Shown here piece after piece: positions 28,511 to 36,789 of a DNA stretch of 64,000 bases. Origin of the DNA: Bradyrhizobium sp. JYMT SZCCT0180. GTDB taxonomy: Bacteria; Pseudomonadota; Alphaproteobacteria; Rhizobiales; Xanthobacteraceae. The first letter of the stretch is position 1; each line of letters begins with the position of its first letter. The notes under the pieces were generated by a model, which was not told where the DNA came from, made no database searches, and worked only from the letters and a program-made list of their open reading frames with translations. The stretch covers positions 1 through 64,000 of the forward strand of contig NZ_JAFCLZ010000033.1 of assembly GCF_018130165.1 (NCBI RefSeq), written 5' to 3'. Made by a program: the position numbers and the translations under genes.

Positions 28511-30952
28511 GTGAGCGCCGTCAAGGAGAAAGTCAGGTTTCTGCGTGAGGGCCTGTTCGCGAAATACGTCGTCGCGCTGGTCGGCCTTGTCGTGTTCGTG
28601 CTCGCCGTCAACGGCGCGATGGAAATCTGGATCAGCTATCGCGGCATCAAGTCCTCGCTGACCGACGGCATGTCGGAGAAGGCGGAAGCCACCGCCAAGC
28701 GCATCCAGCAATCGATGTCGGACCTCGAACGGCAGATCAACTGGGTGACGCGGACCTCTTCCTACAAGATCGAGGACCGCCGCGCCGACTATGCGCAATT
28801 GCTCACCCAGGTGCCCTATGTGAGCCAGCTGACGCTGCTCTCGGCCCAGGGCCGCGAGCAGCTCCGCCTGACGCGCCAGACGGTCCACTACGGCAGCAAC
28901 GCCGATTTCTCCCGCGACCTGCGCTTCACCGAGTCCGCTTCCCGCGGCACCAGCTTTGCGACGCCCTACTTCCGGGACGGGCGGCCGTTCACGTCGATCT
29001 CGTTGCCGCATTCGGATTCCCAGGTCACGGTCGCCGAAATCAACCTTACCTTCCTGCAGGATTTCTTCGGCGATACCGAGGTCGGCAGGACAGGTTTTGC
29101 CTATATCGTCGACAGCAAGGGCCAGGTGCTGGCGAGTTCGTCGAAGGGCCCCGAAATCGGCAAGGACGTCTCAAGCCTGCCGCAGGTCGCCGCCATCAAG
29201 GGCTCGCTGCTGTCGGAGGGCACGGACATTGCCGGCAACGACGTGCTGACGACGGTGAGCGCGGTGCCGCGGATCGGCTGGTTCGTGTTCTTCGAGCAGC
29301 CGACGGCGCAGGCGCTGACGCCGATCCGCGAGCAACTGTTGCGCATCGCGCTTCTGATCGCGATGGGCCTCGTGACCGCGATCATCGCCGGCACCGTCAT
29401 GGCGCGGCGGATGCTGGTGCCGATCAACGCGCTGCGCGCCGGCGCGCACCGGCTCGGCGGCGGCGATTTCAGCCACCGCATCGAGGTGAAAACATCGGAC
29501 GAACTGGAAGAACTCGCCGACCAGTTCAACGGCATGGCGAGCCAGCTGGCGGAAACCTATTCCGGCCTCGAGGCCAAGGTGAAGGAGCGGACGCGGGATC
29601 TGGCGCAGTCGATCAACGAGCTGAAAGTGCTGGAAGAGGTCGGCCGCGCGGTGTCGTCCTCGCTCGACCTCAACGCCGTGCTGCCGACGGTCGCCGCGCG
29701 CGCGCTCGAAATCACCCATGCCGACGCGGTCTTGATCTACGGCTATGACGCCGCGAACCGCAAATTCAACCTCACCGAATCGATCGGCATCGACAAGGCG
29801 GCCGAAGGCAAGCACCTTGCAATCGAGGCCGACAACTCTCCGCTCGGCGAAGCCGCCGCGCGGGGCGAGCCGATTGCGATCCCCGACCTCGATGCGACGG
29901 CGGATCATCCGTTGCGCGACGTCGTGGTCGAGGCCGGTTTTCATTCGGTGCTGGTGGTGCCGCTGGTCGACCAGCAGGGCATTTTGGGATCGCTGGTGGT
30001 GCTGCGGCAAAACGCCGGCGAGTTTTCCGACAATTTGATCGGCCTGATGAAGACCTTTGCGCACCAGAGCGTGCTGGCGATGCGCAACGCGCGGCTGTTC
30101 AGCGAAGTCGATCACAAGAGCCGCGAACTGGAGATGGCGAACACCACGGTGCGCGAGCAGGCCGACAAGTTGCTGGAGCAGACCGACCAGCTCAAGGACT
30201 GGAACAGGTCGCTGGAGGAGCGGGTCGAGACCCAGCTCGGCGAGATCGAACGCATCCGCCGCCTGGAGCGTTTCCTGGCGCCGCAGGTGGCCCAGCTGAT
30301 CGCCTCCGGCGACGGCCATGAAGGCCTGCTCGACAGCCACCGCCGCGAAGTCACCGTCGTGTTTTGCGACATGCGCGGCTTTACCTCGTTCACCGAGACC
30401 ACCGAGCCGGAAGAGGCGATGAACGTGCTGCGCGAGTATCACGCCGCGCTCGGCGCGCTGATTTTCAAATACGAAGGCACGCTCGACCGCTATGCCGGCG
30501 ACGGCGTGATGATCCTGTTCAACGCGCCGATCCAGTTCGAGGACCACGTCAAGCGCGCGGTGAAGATGAGCGTGGAGATGCGCGACACGGTGGGCGCGCT
30601 GACCGAGAAGTGGCGCAACCGCGGCCACAATCTCGGCTTCGGCATCGGCATTGCGCTGGGCTATGCGACGCTCGGCCAGATCGGCTTCGAGCAGCGGCTG
30701 GAATACGCCGCGATCGGCAGCGTCACCAACCTCGCCTCGCGGCTGTGCGACGAAGCCAAGGCCAACCAGATCGTGGTGTCCAGGCGCGTCTACGGCATGG
30801 TCGAGCAATGGGTCGAGGGCCGGCCGATCGATGATCTCAATTTGAAGGGCTTTAACCATCCGATTCTTGCAGCGGAAATTACGAGCTGGCGGGAAGAGGT
30901 GGATAATGTCGTGGATGCGGCGTCGGCCGCGCGAAGGCAGAAGAAGTCGTAG
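28511..30952 (+). CDS. Membrane class III adenylate/guanylate cyclase with Cache, HAMP and GAF domains
   Basis: 813 residues. Membrane helix 1 (about 18-41), periplasmic Cache-like sensor (42-265), helix 2 (about 275-297), HAMP (298-350), GAF (about 385-525), coiled coil (535-590) and a C-terminal class III cyclase domain (about 613-790) with the metal Asp residues in VVFCDMRGFTSFTE and DRYAGDGVMILF. It makes cAMP or cGMP in response to an external and an internal signal. GTG 28511 is preferred to GTG 28505 because GAGG at 28498-28501 is correctly spaced only for the former. The nearby Crp-like regulator is a plausible effector. Confidence 0.92.
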   Translation: MSAVKEKVRFLREGLFAKYVVALVGLVVFVLAVNGAMEIWISYRGIKSSLTDGMSEKAEATAKRIQQSMSDLERQINWVTRTSSYKIEDRRADYAQLLTQVPYVSQLTLLSAQGREQLRLTRQTVHYGSNADFSRDLRFTESASRGTSFATPYFRDGRPFTSISLPHSDSQVTVAEINLTFLQDFFGDTEVGRTGFAYIVDSKGQVLASSSKGPEIGKDVSSLPQVAAIKGSLLSEGTDIAGNDVLTTVSAVPRIGWFVFFEQPTAQALTPIREQLLRIALLIAMGLVTAIIAGTVMARRMLVPINALRAGAHRLGGGDFSHRIEVKTSDELEELADQFNGMASQLAETYSGLEAKVKERTRDLAQSINELKVLEEVGRAVSSSLDLNAVLPTVAARALEITHADAVLIYGYDAANRKFNLTESIGIDKAAEGKHLAIEADNSPLGEAAARGEPIAIPDLDATADHPLRDVVVEAGFHSVLVVPLVDQQGILGSLVVLRQNAGEFSDNLIGLMKTFAHQSVLAMRNARLFSEVDHKSRELEMANTTVREQADKLLEQTDQLKDWNRSLEERVETQLGEIERIRRLERFLAPQVAQLIASGDGHEGLLDSHRREVTVVFCDMRGFTSFTETTEPEEAMNVLREYHAALGALIFKYEGTLDRYAGDGVMILFNAPIQFEDHVKRAVKMSVEMRDTVGALTEKWRNRGHNLGFGIGIALGYATLGQIGFEQRLEYAAIGSVTNLASRLCDEAKANQIVVSRRVYGMVEQWVEGRPIDDLNLKGFNHPILAAEITSWREEVDNVVDAASAARRQKKS

Positions 30953-30971
30953 CCGGGCGACGGTCCCTCCT

Positions 30972-31117
30972 CGTCATTGCGAGCCACCGGGTCGCGCGAA
31001 TGCGCGCCCGATGACAGGCTCCGCGAAGCAATCCATAGCGGCCCCGGGGAGCGATGGATTGCCGCGTCGCTGCGCTCCCTTGCGCAAACGCTTCGCGTTT
31101 GTCGCAGGCAATGACGG
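30972..31117. repeat. Palindromic repeat, family R1 variant
   Basis: It starts CGTCATTGCGAGCCACCGGG, ends GGCAATGACGGG and holds inner inverted pairs (GAATGCGCGC; GCGAAGCAATCCAT with ATGGATTGC). With the AT-richer part up to 31313 it fills the gap between the cyclase and the first small secreted gene. Confidence 0.75.
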
Positions 31118-31313
31118 GCGACGCTGCGTTCCCTCCCCGCAAGGGGGAGAGAGCAGAGTGCCCGGGCGACATATTTGATTTCTCACACAAAAACACGGTT
31201 CCGCACCCACATCGCATAGAACCCGTTGCCCGCTGGATGCGACCAACGGCGGTCAGTTCGCATAGAGGTTGCGGCCTGGACAGTTCAAACGCCCACAACC
31301 AGGAGCCGCCCCC

Positions 31314-31577
31314 ATGCTTTCCCGCACCGCCTATGTATCCGTCATCACCCTTGCCGCCGCCGTCGCCGCCATTGCTTCCGCTTCGATCGCGCAGGCCGGG
31401 ATGGTCGGCAATTCCAACTTCGCCGGCTCGAAAACCGTGATCAACCGCCCGATGCCGACGCCGCCCCGCGTTCAGACGCCGCTGCCGATGATCAAATCGA
31501 ATCTCAAGCTGGATTGCCGCGCATACCGCGATCGGGACGCGGCGGGCAACGTCTTTGCTTCCTACCGTTGCCGCTAG
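31314..31577 (+). CDS. Small secreted protein, tandem copy 1
   Basis: 87 residues. A signal peptide (about 1-28, ending IAQAG) is followed by GMVGNSNFAGSKTVINRP, a short PTPPRVQTPLP segment, and a C-terminus with two Cys (LDCRAY, SYRC). I do not recognise the family. The AGGAGCC site before ATG 31314 is the same as before the next gene. The next gene encodes a near copy over the first 67 residues, so the pair arose by tandem duplication. Confidence 0.8.
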   Translation: MLSRTAYVSVITLAAAVAAIASASIAQAGMVGNSNFAGSKTVINRPMPTPPRVQTPLPMIKSNLKLDCRAYRDRDAAGNVFASYRCR

Positions 31578-31619
31578 GCGTCCCAAGACGACAAACACCC
31601 AACAACCAGGAGCCACCCC

Positions 31620-31886
31620 ATGTTTTCCCGCACCGCGTACGTATCCATGATCACTCTTGCCAGCGCCGTCGCCGCCATTGCTTCCGCCTCGGTCGCGCAG
31701 GCCGGGATGGTCGGCAATTCCAACTTCGCCGGCTCGAAAACGGTGATCAACCGTCCGCTGCCGACGCCGCCCCGCGTTCAGACGCCGTTGCCGACGATCA
31801 AATCGAATCTCAAGCTGCATTGTCACAAATACGTCGATCGGACCACCAATCCGGGCCACCCCGTGATGGCCACCACTTGCCACTAA
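31620..31886 (+). CDS. Small secreted protein, tandem copy 2
   Basis: 88 residues, the duplicate of the gene 42 bases upstream. The signal peptide, the NSNFAGSKTVINRP block and the PTPPRVQTPLP segment are almost unchanged. The last 20 residues differ completely apart from two Cys (LHCHKY, TTCH); here they are His-rich. Conservation of the two Cys suggests a disulfide in the mature protein. Function unknown. Confidence 0.8.
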   Translation: MFSRTAYVSMITLASAVAAIASASVAQAGMVGNSNFAGSKTVINRPLPTPPRVQTPLPTIKSNLKLHCHKYVDRTTNPGHPVMATTCH

Positions 31887-31904
31887 ACGATTAAGGACGA
31901 CGAG

Positions 31905-31932
31905 CGACATGGAACGTTCAAGCTCCATGTCG
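31905..31932. terminator. Possible two-way terminator hairpin
   Basis: CGACATGGA (31905-31913) and TCCATGTCG (31924-31932) form a perfect 9-base stem with a 10-base loop, between convergent small genes. There is no clear T run. Confidence 0.5.
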
Positions 31933-31955
31933 TCGCCGGCCCGTCGTGACGAAGG

Positions 31956-32186
31956 TCAAAAGTTGCACTTCGCCGCGTTGACGACCTTGATGCCACCGGT
32001 CTTGGGATCGAACTTGGCCTGCTTGCCGACGACGCAACCCTTGCCGTCGAGCTTGCCGTCATCGAACAGTTTCTTGCCGTTCGAATCGTAGATCGCCATG
32101 CGGTGCTTGCCCCTTGCGTAAGCGCCCGAGGAAGCGGTGAGCGCAACGGCGACGGCGGCGGTGAGGATGAGAGCTGAGCGGAACAT
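31956..32186 (-). CDS. Small secreted protein
   Basis: 76 residues. A signal peptide (about 1-24, ending GAYARG) leads to a mature part of about 52 residues with MAIYDSNGKKLFDDGKLDGKGCVVGK and a C-terminal AAKCNF, so there are two Cys. It resembles no family I can name. ATG 32186 follows AAAGG. It converges with the tandem secreted pair; a Crp-like site (32260-32275) lies 73 bases upstream of its start. Confidence 0.75.
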   Translation of the reverse strand: MFRSALILTAAVAVALTASSGAYARGKHRMAIYDSNGKKLFDDGKLDGKGCVVGKQAKFDPKTGGIKVVNAAKCNF

Positions 32187-32259
32187 TGTTGAAGACCTTT
32201 CGTGTTGAAATCTCCCCATCGGAGACAGCGCGACGTTAAGATTTTCTGCCGTGTCACAC

Positions 32260-32275
32260 TGTGCGTGGAGTCACA
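32260..32275. promoter_or_regulatory. Possible Crp-like site
   Basis: TGTGCGTGGAGTCACA has one mismatch to TGTGA-N6-TCACA, upstream of the minus-strand small secreted gene. Suggestive only. Confidence 0.4.
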
Positions 32276-32328
32276 TCCAATGCGTGTGTCGCGCGTTATC
32301 GCCCGCTCTGTTCATTCCAAATTGGATT

Positions 32329-32425
32329 GTCATCCCCGCGCATGCGGGGATCCAGTACGCCGCGGTTTCTCGGTTCAATCACTACTGTCTCTGGGATACT
32401 GGGTCCCCGCCTTCGCGGGGACGAC
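32329..32425. repeat. Palindromic repeat, family R7
   Basis: GTCATCCCCGCGCATGCGGGGATCC is itself a hairpin, and together with GGTCCCCGCCTTCGCGGGGACGAC forms the two ends of a larger inverted repeat. Single copy here; I recall the type as widespread in proteobacteria. Confidence 0.8.
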
Positions 32426-32428
32426 AAT

Positions 32429-32462
32429 TGTGGGTGTGACACACATGTGGGTGTGACACACA
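32429..32462. repeat. Two-copy 17-base tandem repeat
   Basis: TGTGGGTGTGACACACA occurs twice head to tail (32429-32445 and 32446-32462). Each unit contains the palindrome GTGTG-A-CACAC. It lies between two dispersed repeats. Confidence 0.85.
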
Positions 32463-32484
32463 CTTCGACATTCTCGCGACGCAT

Positions 32485-33008
32485 TGGCCCGAGCTTTGCC
32501 AGAAACTTCCCGCCCTCGAATACAGAGGGCGCAGGGAAGACCGGGTGCGCGCTGCACCCGCGGTCCCGTGTGCGGTTAGCACAAGAAATGCTGCACACGA
32601 GCATACAGGGCAGCGGAGAACACCCGGCCTTCCCTGCGCAATGGCTTTACGGCTTATGCCGTGCTCTCCCCGGAGACGAGTTCTTGGTTGACTCCGTCAC
32701 CACCGGTTCAGCTTGCGCCTAGCCGACGGCTTGACGCCAGCAACGGGCGCCAGGACCACACGGTTTTGCCGTACGCCCGTCCACGCCGTCGTCAGACGTG
32801 AACCAGCGTCCACCGCAACCCGTCCAACGTCCGTGACGACGGCCGACGCCCTCTGAGTGGGACGGGATGGCGATAGATGCGCACTGATTTGGGTCGGCCG
32901 ACAACAGAAATATTTTGATTTACAGAAATTTTCTGCTTGACACAACTTCCGTAAATCAGAACTGATTTGCCCGTCGGGTTGTTTTGTCGCACTCAACCGT
33001 CATTGCGA
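32485..33008. repeat. Long intergenic repeat, copy B (full length)
   Basis: The part from 32622 matches window positions 1-391. The left part (from about 32485, with GGGCGCAGGGAAGACCGGGT) is missing from the window for copy A, which is cut off. The left edge is an estimate. Reading frames in it look like repeat by-products. Together with the items at 32329 and 32429 it fills most of the 965 bases between 32187 and 33151. Confidence 0.75.
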
Positions 33009-33151
33009 ACGCACCACGACACCTCGATCGCGCCGCGAACCACCCCATGCGCCGCCTGTTCCCCAGGGAACAGCGCCGGCCGGCCTTCCCTGCGATGTTC
33101 TCGGTCACAGGCAAGCCCATTCCGGGCGGCCGACACAGAGGGAACACGACC

Positions 33152-33931
33152 ATGCCGATCTTTCCTTGGAAGCCTTTCAACAAGCTGGATTACGCCGAAC
33201 AACAATCCGAACTGACCCAGGACGACGCCCGCGACGGTTTTCTGAATCTCGGCAGCGGCAACAACTTTCACTTCCAGCTGACGGGCACCGCCACCAAGAA
33301 CGTCAACGGCCAGGGCGGCAACGACACCATCATCCTGGACGGCAACTCCGCCGACAAGGTGTTCGGCGGCTCCGGCAACGACACGATCGACGGCGGCGCA
33401 GGCGACGACAATCTGAACGGCCAGTCGGGCGAGGACCACATCTTCGGCGGCGCCGGCGCGGACCGCATCAGCGGCGGCAGCGACAACGACTATCTGGTCG
33501 GCGACAATGACGCGGTTGCGTCCAACCTGCACGGCATCGACACGATGTTCGGCGGCAGCGGCGAAGACACGCTCTACGGCGGCGGCAAGGCCGACGTGAT
33601 GTCGGGCGGCACGGGCAACGACAATTTCGTCTACTTCGTCGGCCTGGGCACTGAGAACGAGAGCGCGGTCGGCGCCGCGGACCGTATCACCGACTTCCAG
33701 GTGGGCGACAAGATCGACGTGTCCTTCATGGACGCCGACGGCAATTCCGCCAACGGCAACAGCACCTTCACGTTCTCGTCCAGCGGCGCGACCACCCAGG
33801 CCGGCAAGTTCTGGTTCGAGACCCACGACGACGGCCAGCACGTGTTCTTCAACATCAACGGCGGCGCGGCCGACATGGAAATCATCTCGACCAACAGCCA
33901 CCAGTTCACGACGGCGGACTTTATTCTGTGA
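33152..33931 (+). CDS. RTX-like calcium-binding secreted protein
   Basis: 259 residues. Several glycine/aspartate nonapeptide repeats lie between about 60 and 160 (GGSGNDTIDGGAGDDNLNG, GGAGADRISGGSDNDYLVG, GGTGNDNFVYF), each a turn of a calcium-binding beta roll. A serralysin-type C-terminal region follows (DRITDFQVGDKIDVS) and the chain ends FTTADFIL, like type I secretion signals. No N-terminal signal peptide and no catalytic domain are seen, and no type I secretion genes are adjacent. ATG 33152 follows AGAGGGA. A strong terminator follows. Confidence 0.87.
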   Translation: MPIFPWKPFNKLDYAEQQSELTQDDARDGFLNLGSGNNFHFQLTGTATKNVNGQGGNDTIILDGNSADKVFGGSGNDTIDGGAGDDNLNGQSGEDHIFGGAGADRISGGSDNDYLVGDNDAVASNLHGIDTMFGGSGEDTLYGGGKADVMSGGTGNDNFVYFVGLGTENESAVGAADRITDFQVGDKIDVSFMDADGNSANGNSTFTFSSSGATTQAGKFWFETHDDGQHVFFNINGGAADMEIISTNSHQFTTADFIL

Positions 33932-33974
33932 GGTGAGGTTGTTCGGTGCGGTGAGTGCCGGATGCGTAGACATG

Positions 33975-34007
33975 GACCGCCAGCTTAGTCGGGCTGGCGG
34001 TCTTTGT
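33975..34007 (+). terminator. Rho-independent terminator of the RTX-like gene
   Basis: GACCGCCAGC (33975-33984) and GCTGGCGGTC (33993-34002) form a perfect 10-base stem with an 8-base loop, followed by TTTGTATT. Confidence 0.85.
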
Positions 34008-34021
34008 ATTAGGGGCTTCCG

Positions 34022-34348
34022 TCAGGCTGCGTCGGCCACCGCGCGCACGCGCAGACGAACGCCCGTCTCGTCCTGCAGCAGGCTGATGACGCCGAGTAGG
34101 TTCTCAGCCGTCGGATTGCCCGACGGTCCGAACATGCGCATCAGACTCTTCGGCGACCTGCCAAGCGCGTCACCAAGTTTTTCGAAGCCGACCGTGGCGT
34201 TGATACACGAGCGCAGTGCGGCGCGCCCCTCCTCCAGATCGCCATCGAGCAGCGCCTGCATCGCCTCCGCGAGCAAAGCTTGCCGAAATTTAACGTCGCG
34301 GCGCGCCCGCGCCTGCACCGTCTCGCGAAAACTTCGCGTCAAGGGCAT
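34022..34348 (-). CDS. Type II antitoxin, HTH family
   Basis: 108 residues. The middle part holds a helix-turn-helix (INATVGFEKLGDALGRSPKSLMRMFG, then NPTAENLLGVISLL) as in addiction-module antidote proteins, which bind the toxin and repress their own promoter. It starts two bases after the toxin stop, so the pair is translated together, in the toxin-first order seen in higBA-like modules. Confidence 0.85.
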   Translation of the reverse strand: MPLTRSFRETVQARARRDVKFRQALLAEAMQALLDGDLEEGRAALRSCINATVGFEKLGDALGRSPKSLMRMFGPSGNPTAENLLGVISLLQDETGVRLRVRAVADAA

Positions 34349-34350
34349 GG

Positions 34351-34692
34351 TCAGTTCCTTCTTGTCCGTCCGGCCGCCTTGCGCGCCTTGTACGCGCGCC
34401 AGTGGCGTAACGCGCTCTGGATATCGTTCTGCTGCCGTTTCTTGGTGCCGCCGCCGAGCAGGATGACGAGCAGCTTGCCGTCCCAGCCAAAGTAAACCCG
34501 ATAACCGGGGCCACGATTGATCCGCAGTTCCGAGACACCTTCGCCGAGCGACTTCGCGGTCGAAGTGTTACCTTCGCCTAGCCGATCGATGGCAATCGTG
34601 ACCCAAGCCGCGGCCTGATCGTCGAGATCATCGAACCAACGCCTGAAGGGGCTGACATCCTCATCTGTGACGAATTCCTCGACGAGGATCAA
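34351..34692 (-). CDS. Type II toxin, RelE/ParE (Gp49-like) superfamily
   Basis: 113 residues, with the fold signature of phage-derived Gp49-like/HigB toxins: FRRWFDDLDDQAAAWV, LGEGVSELRINRGPGYRVYF and LLVILLGGGTKKRQQNDIQSALRHW. Such proteins cut translated mRNA or inhibit gyrase; which applies here is unclear. The start is TTG 34692, with AAGAGG five bases upstream and no suitable ATG. It is the first gene of the module, with a palindrome at the start. Confidence 0.88.
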   Translation of the reverse strand: MILVEEFVTDEDVSPFRRWFDDLDDQAAAWVTIAIDRLGEGNTSTAKSLGEGVSELRINRGPGYRVYFGWDGKLLVILLGGGTKKRQQNDIQSALRHWRAYKARKAAGRTRRN

Positions 34693-34713
34693 TGGTACCT
34701 CTTATGTTACCAT
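34692..34713. promoter_or_regulatory. Probable toxin-antitoxin operator
   Basis: ATGGTA (34692-34697) and TACCAT (34708-34713) form an inverted repeat that touches the toxin start codon and brackets its ribosome binding site. An autorepressing complex binding here would block the start. The next 214 bases up to the following gene hold nothing I recognise. Confidence 0.5.
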
Positions 34714-34927
34714 ATGGCAAGCCGAACGCCACGCCGCTGTCGTTGATCGCTTTGATTTTCGTGAACAACTGCGTGACCTTCTCGGCATCAAAAAGCTGAT
34801 CCTTGGAGCGAAGTCCCCCTGGTCAACATTCCAACCCTCGATTGCATTACGCGCAGGTTGGAATAGCAAACAATTTGGAGAAGACGAAGCTTGGGCAGAC
34901 TATGGGCTCAGACGTTGGAATTACCGC

Positions 34928-36634
34928 CTACCCCAGCCCCGCCCGCCTAAACCCCTCCAGATAATGCTCCCTTTCCACCTCATGCTCATACGGCATCTCG
35001 CTTCCTAGCCAGGCCAGCGAGATATTCGGCTGTACGTTCCGCAGCCCCTCCAGCGCGGCGGCGGCCGCCTGGGTGAAGCCGGACATGCCGAGGGAGGCCG
35101 TCAGCACGCGGTGGGCGCCGACGAAATCGGGGCGCTGGCGCAGGGATTCGCGGGAGAGGCGGATCGCCTCCTCGTAGTTGCGGCCGACATACTGGCAATA
35201 GGCGGCGACGCCGCAATAGATGCCGGCAAAGGGATCGCGCGGGGAAAAGCGCAGCGCCTGCCGGGCGGCGGCGTCGCCGTCCTCCCAGCGCCCGCGATAG
35301 GACAGCGCCACGCCATAGATGCCGCGCGCCGGCGAAAAATTCGGATTGAGCCGCAGCGCCAGCTCGAACTCGGCGATGCAATCGTCAAAGCGGCGGTTGA
35401 ACAGATAGACGCTCGCCAGCGCATAATGCGCCCAGGCATCCTCAGAGTCGGCGCGGATCGCCGCCAGGGCGGCGCGTTCCGCCGCCCGCACCGCAATCGG
35501 CATGTCCTCCCAGCCCATATGGGCCGCAAACATGTGGCAGGCCGCGAGCAGGCTGAGCGCCTGGCCGTAGCCGGGATCGACCGCGATGGCTTTTTCGAGC
35601 AGCGCCTGCGCCACCAGATTGTCCGACCGCGTCACCCGCCAGTAATGCGACAGCGCGCGCATGACGAGATCCCAGGCGTCCATGTTGTCCGGCGTCTTGC
35701 GCTGGCTGCGGAAATTCTCGGCGGCATAGAGCTGCGGCTCGATCGCGGCGACCACGGCCTGCGTGATCTCGTCCTGCACCGCGAACACGTCGGCGAGATT
35801 GCGGTCGTAGCGCTCGGCCCACAAATGACTGCCGGTGACGACATCGTTGAGCTGCGCGGTGATGCGCACATGGTCACCATCCTTGCGCACCGAGCCCTCG
35901 ACGACATAGTCGACGCCGAGCTCCTCGCCGATCTGCTTCAGATGCACCTGACGGCCGCGATAGACGAACGAGGAGTTGCGGGCGATGACATAGAACCAGC
36001 GCAGCTTTGACAACGCCGTGATGATGTCCTCCGAAATGCCTTCGGAAAAATATTCCTGCTCGGGCTCGCCGGAGATGTTTGTGAACGGCAGCACAGCGAT
36101 GGCGGGGCGATCGAGCGCAGGCAGGGACGCGCCGGCGGGTTCGGGCGCGGGCGATGGGGAGGCAGTGGTCGCGCTTTGCGGCGCAAGGGCGCCGCTGAGC
36201 GCGGGTCGCGCCGCAAGAGCGCCGCTGCCGCTGCTGACGTCACCGACAAACCTAAAACCCTTGCGCGCGATGGTGCGGATCAGCGCCTGGTCCTTGCCGC
36301 TGTCGCCGATGGCGGTGCGCGCGGCGTTGATGCGGCTGGTCAACGTGGATTCGGAGACGATGCGGCCGTGCCAGATGCTCTCGATCAGATCGTCCTTGGT
36401 AACGACGTGGTCGCGGTGCTCGACCAGGTACATCAGGAGATCGAACACCTGCGGCTCGACTGCGACAATTTGGCCATCGCGGGTCAATTCGCGCACGGCG
36501 CCGTCGAGCACATGGTTTGAGAAGTGAAACTGCACGCGAGGATCCCCGTGACCGGTTGATCGGACCCGCTTGTCGCCCGGTTTTGCCGGGTTTTGCTGGC
36601 GGGGGCGCTCAATTAGCGCGCTCAAGTCAGCCAT
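34928..36634 (-). CDS. Winged-helix regulator with TolB-like and TPR regions
   Basis: 568 residues. An OmpR/PhoB-type DNA-binding winged helix (about 35-130: VEPQVFDLLMYLVEHRDHVVTKDDLI, then STLTSRINAARTAIGD) is followed by a Pro/Ala linker, then a TolB-N-like segment (AIAVLPFTNISGEPEQEYFSEGISEDIITALSKL) and about five TPR repeats. Similar proteins are labelled adenylate cyclase or CadC-like, but no cyclase domain and no membrane helix are visible, so this is a soluble regulator that may bind peptides or partners with its TPRs. ATG 36634 assumed. Confidence 0.85.
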   Translation of the reverse strand: MADLSALIERPRQQNPAKPGDKRVRSTGHGDPRVQFHFSNHVLDGAVRELTRDGQIVAVEPQVFDLLMYLVEHRDHVVTKDDLIESIWHGRIVSESTLTSRINAARTAIGDSGKDQALIRTIARKGFRFVGDVSSGSGALAARPALSGALAPQSATTASPSPAPEPAGASLPALDRPAIAVLPFTNISGEPEQEYFSEGISEDIITALSKLRWFYVIARNSSFVYRGRQVHLKQIGEELGVDYVVEGSVRKDGDHVRITAQLNDVVTGSHLWAERYDRNLADVFAVQDEITQAVVAAIEPQLYAAENFRSQRKTPDNMDAWDLVMRALSHYWRVTRSDNLVAQALLEKAIAVDPGYGQALSLLAACHMFAAHMGWEDMPIAVRAAERAALAAIRADSEDAWAHYALASVYLFNRRFDDCIAEFELALRLNPNFSPARGIYGVALSYRGRWEDGDAAARQALRFSPRDPFAGIYCGVAAYCQYVGRNYEEAIRLSRESLRQRPDFVGAHRVLTASLGMSGFTQAAAAALEGLRNVQPNISLAWLGSEMPYEHEVEREHYLEGFRRAGLG

Positions 36635-36789
36635 GACGTGTCTTACCTCACAGATTCCCGCCTCACAGAAAAATCAGGGTGGCCTCAAGGCAAAATCAGC
36701 CCCGTCTCAGAGTCTTTAGGTCCTCCGAGCGGCATGTTCGGTTCAGCGTTGTCACCCCCGTGACCGCATGCCACAGAGGAGGAAACTGC

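Noticed and set aside
32261..32722. A 153-residue plus-strand frame
   Set aside because: It runs through three different intergenic repeats in succession and has no domain.
34928..36634. Adenylate cyclase
   Set aside because: No class III catalytic motifs are present; the label usually comes from the TolB/TPR part.
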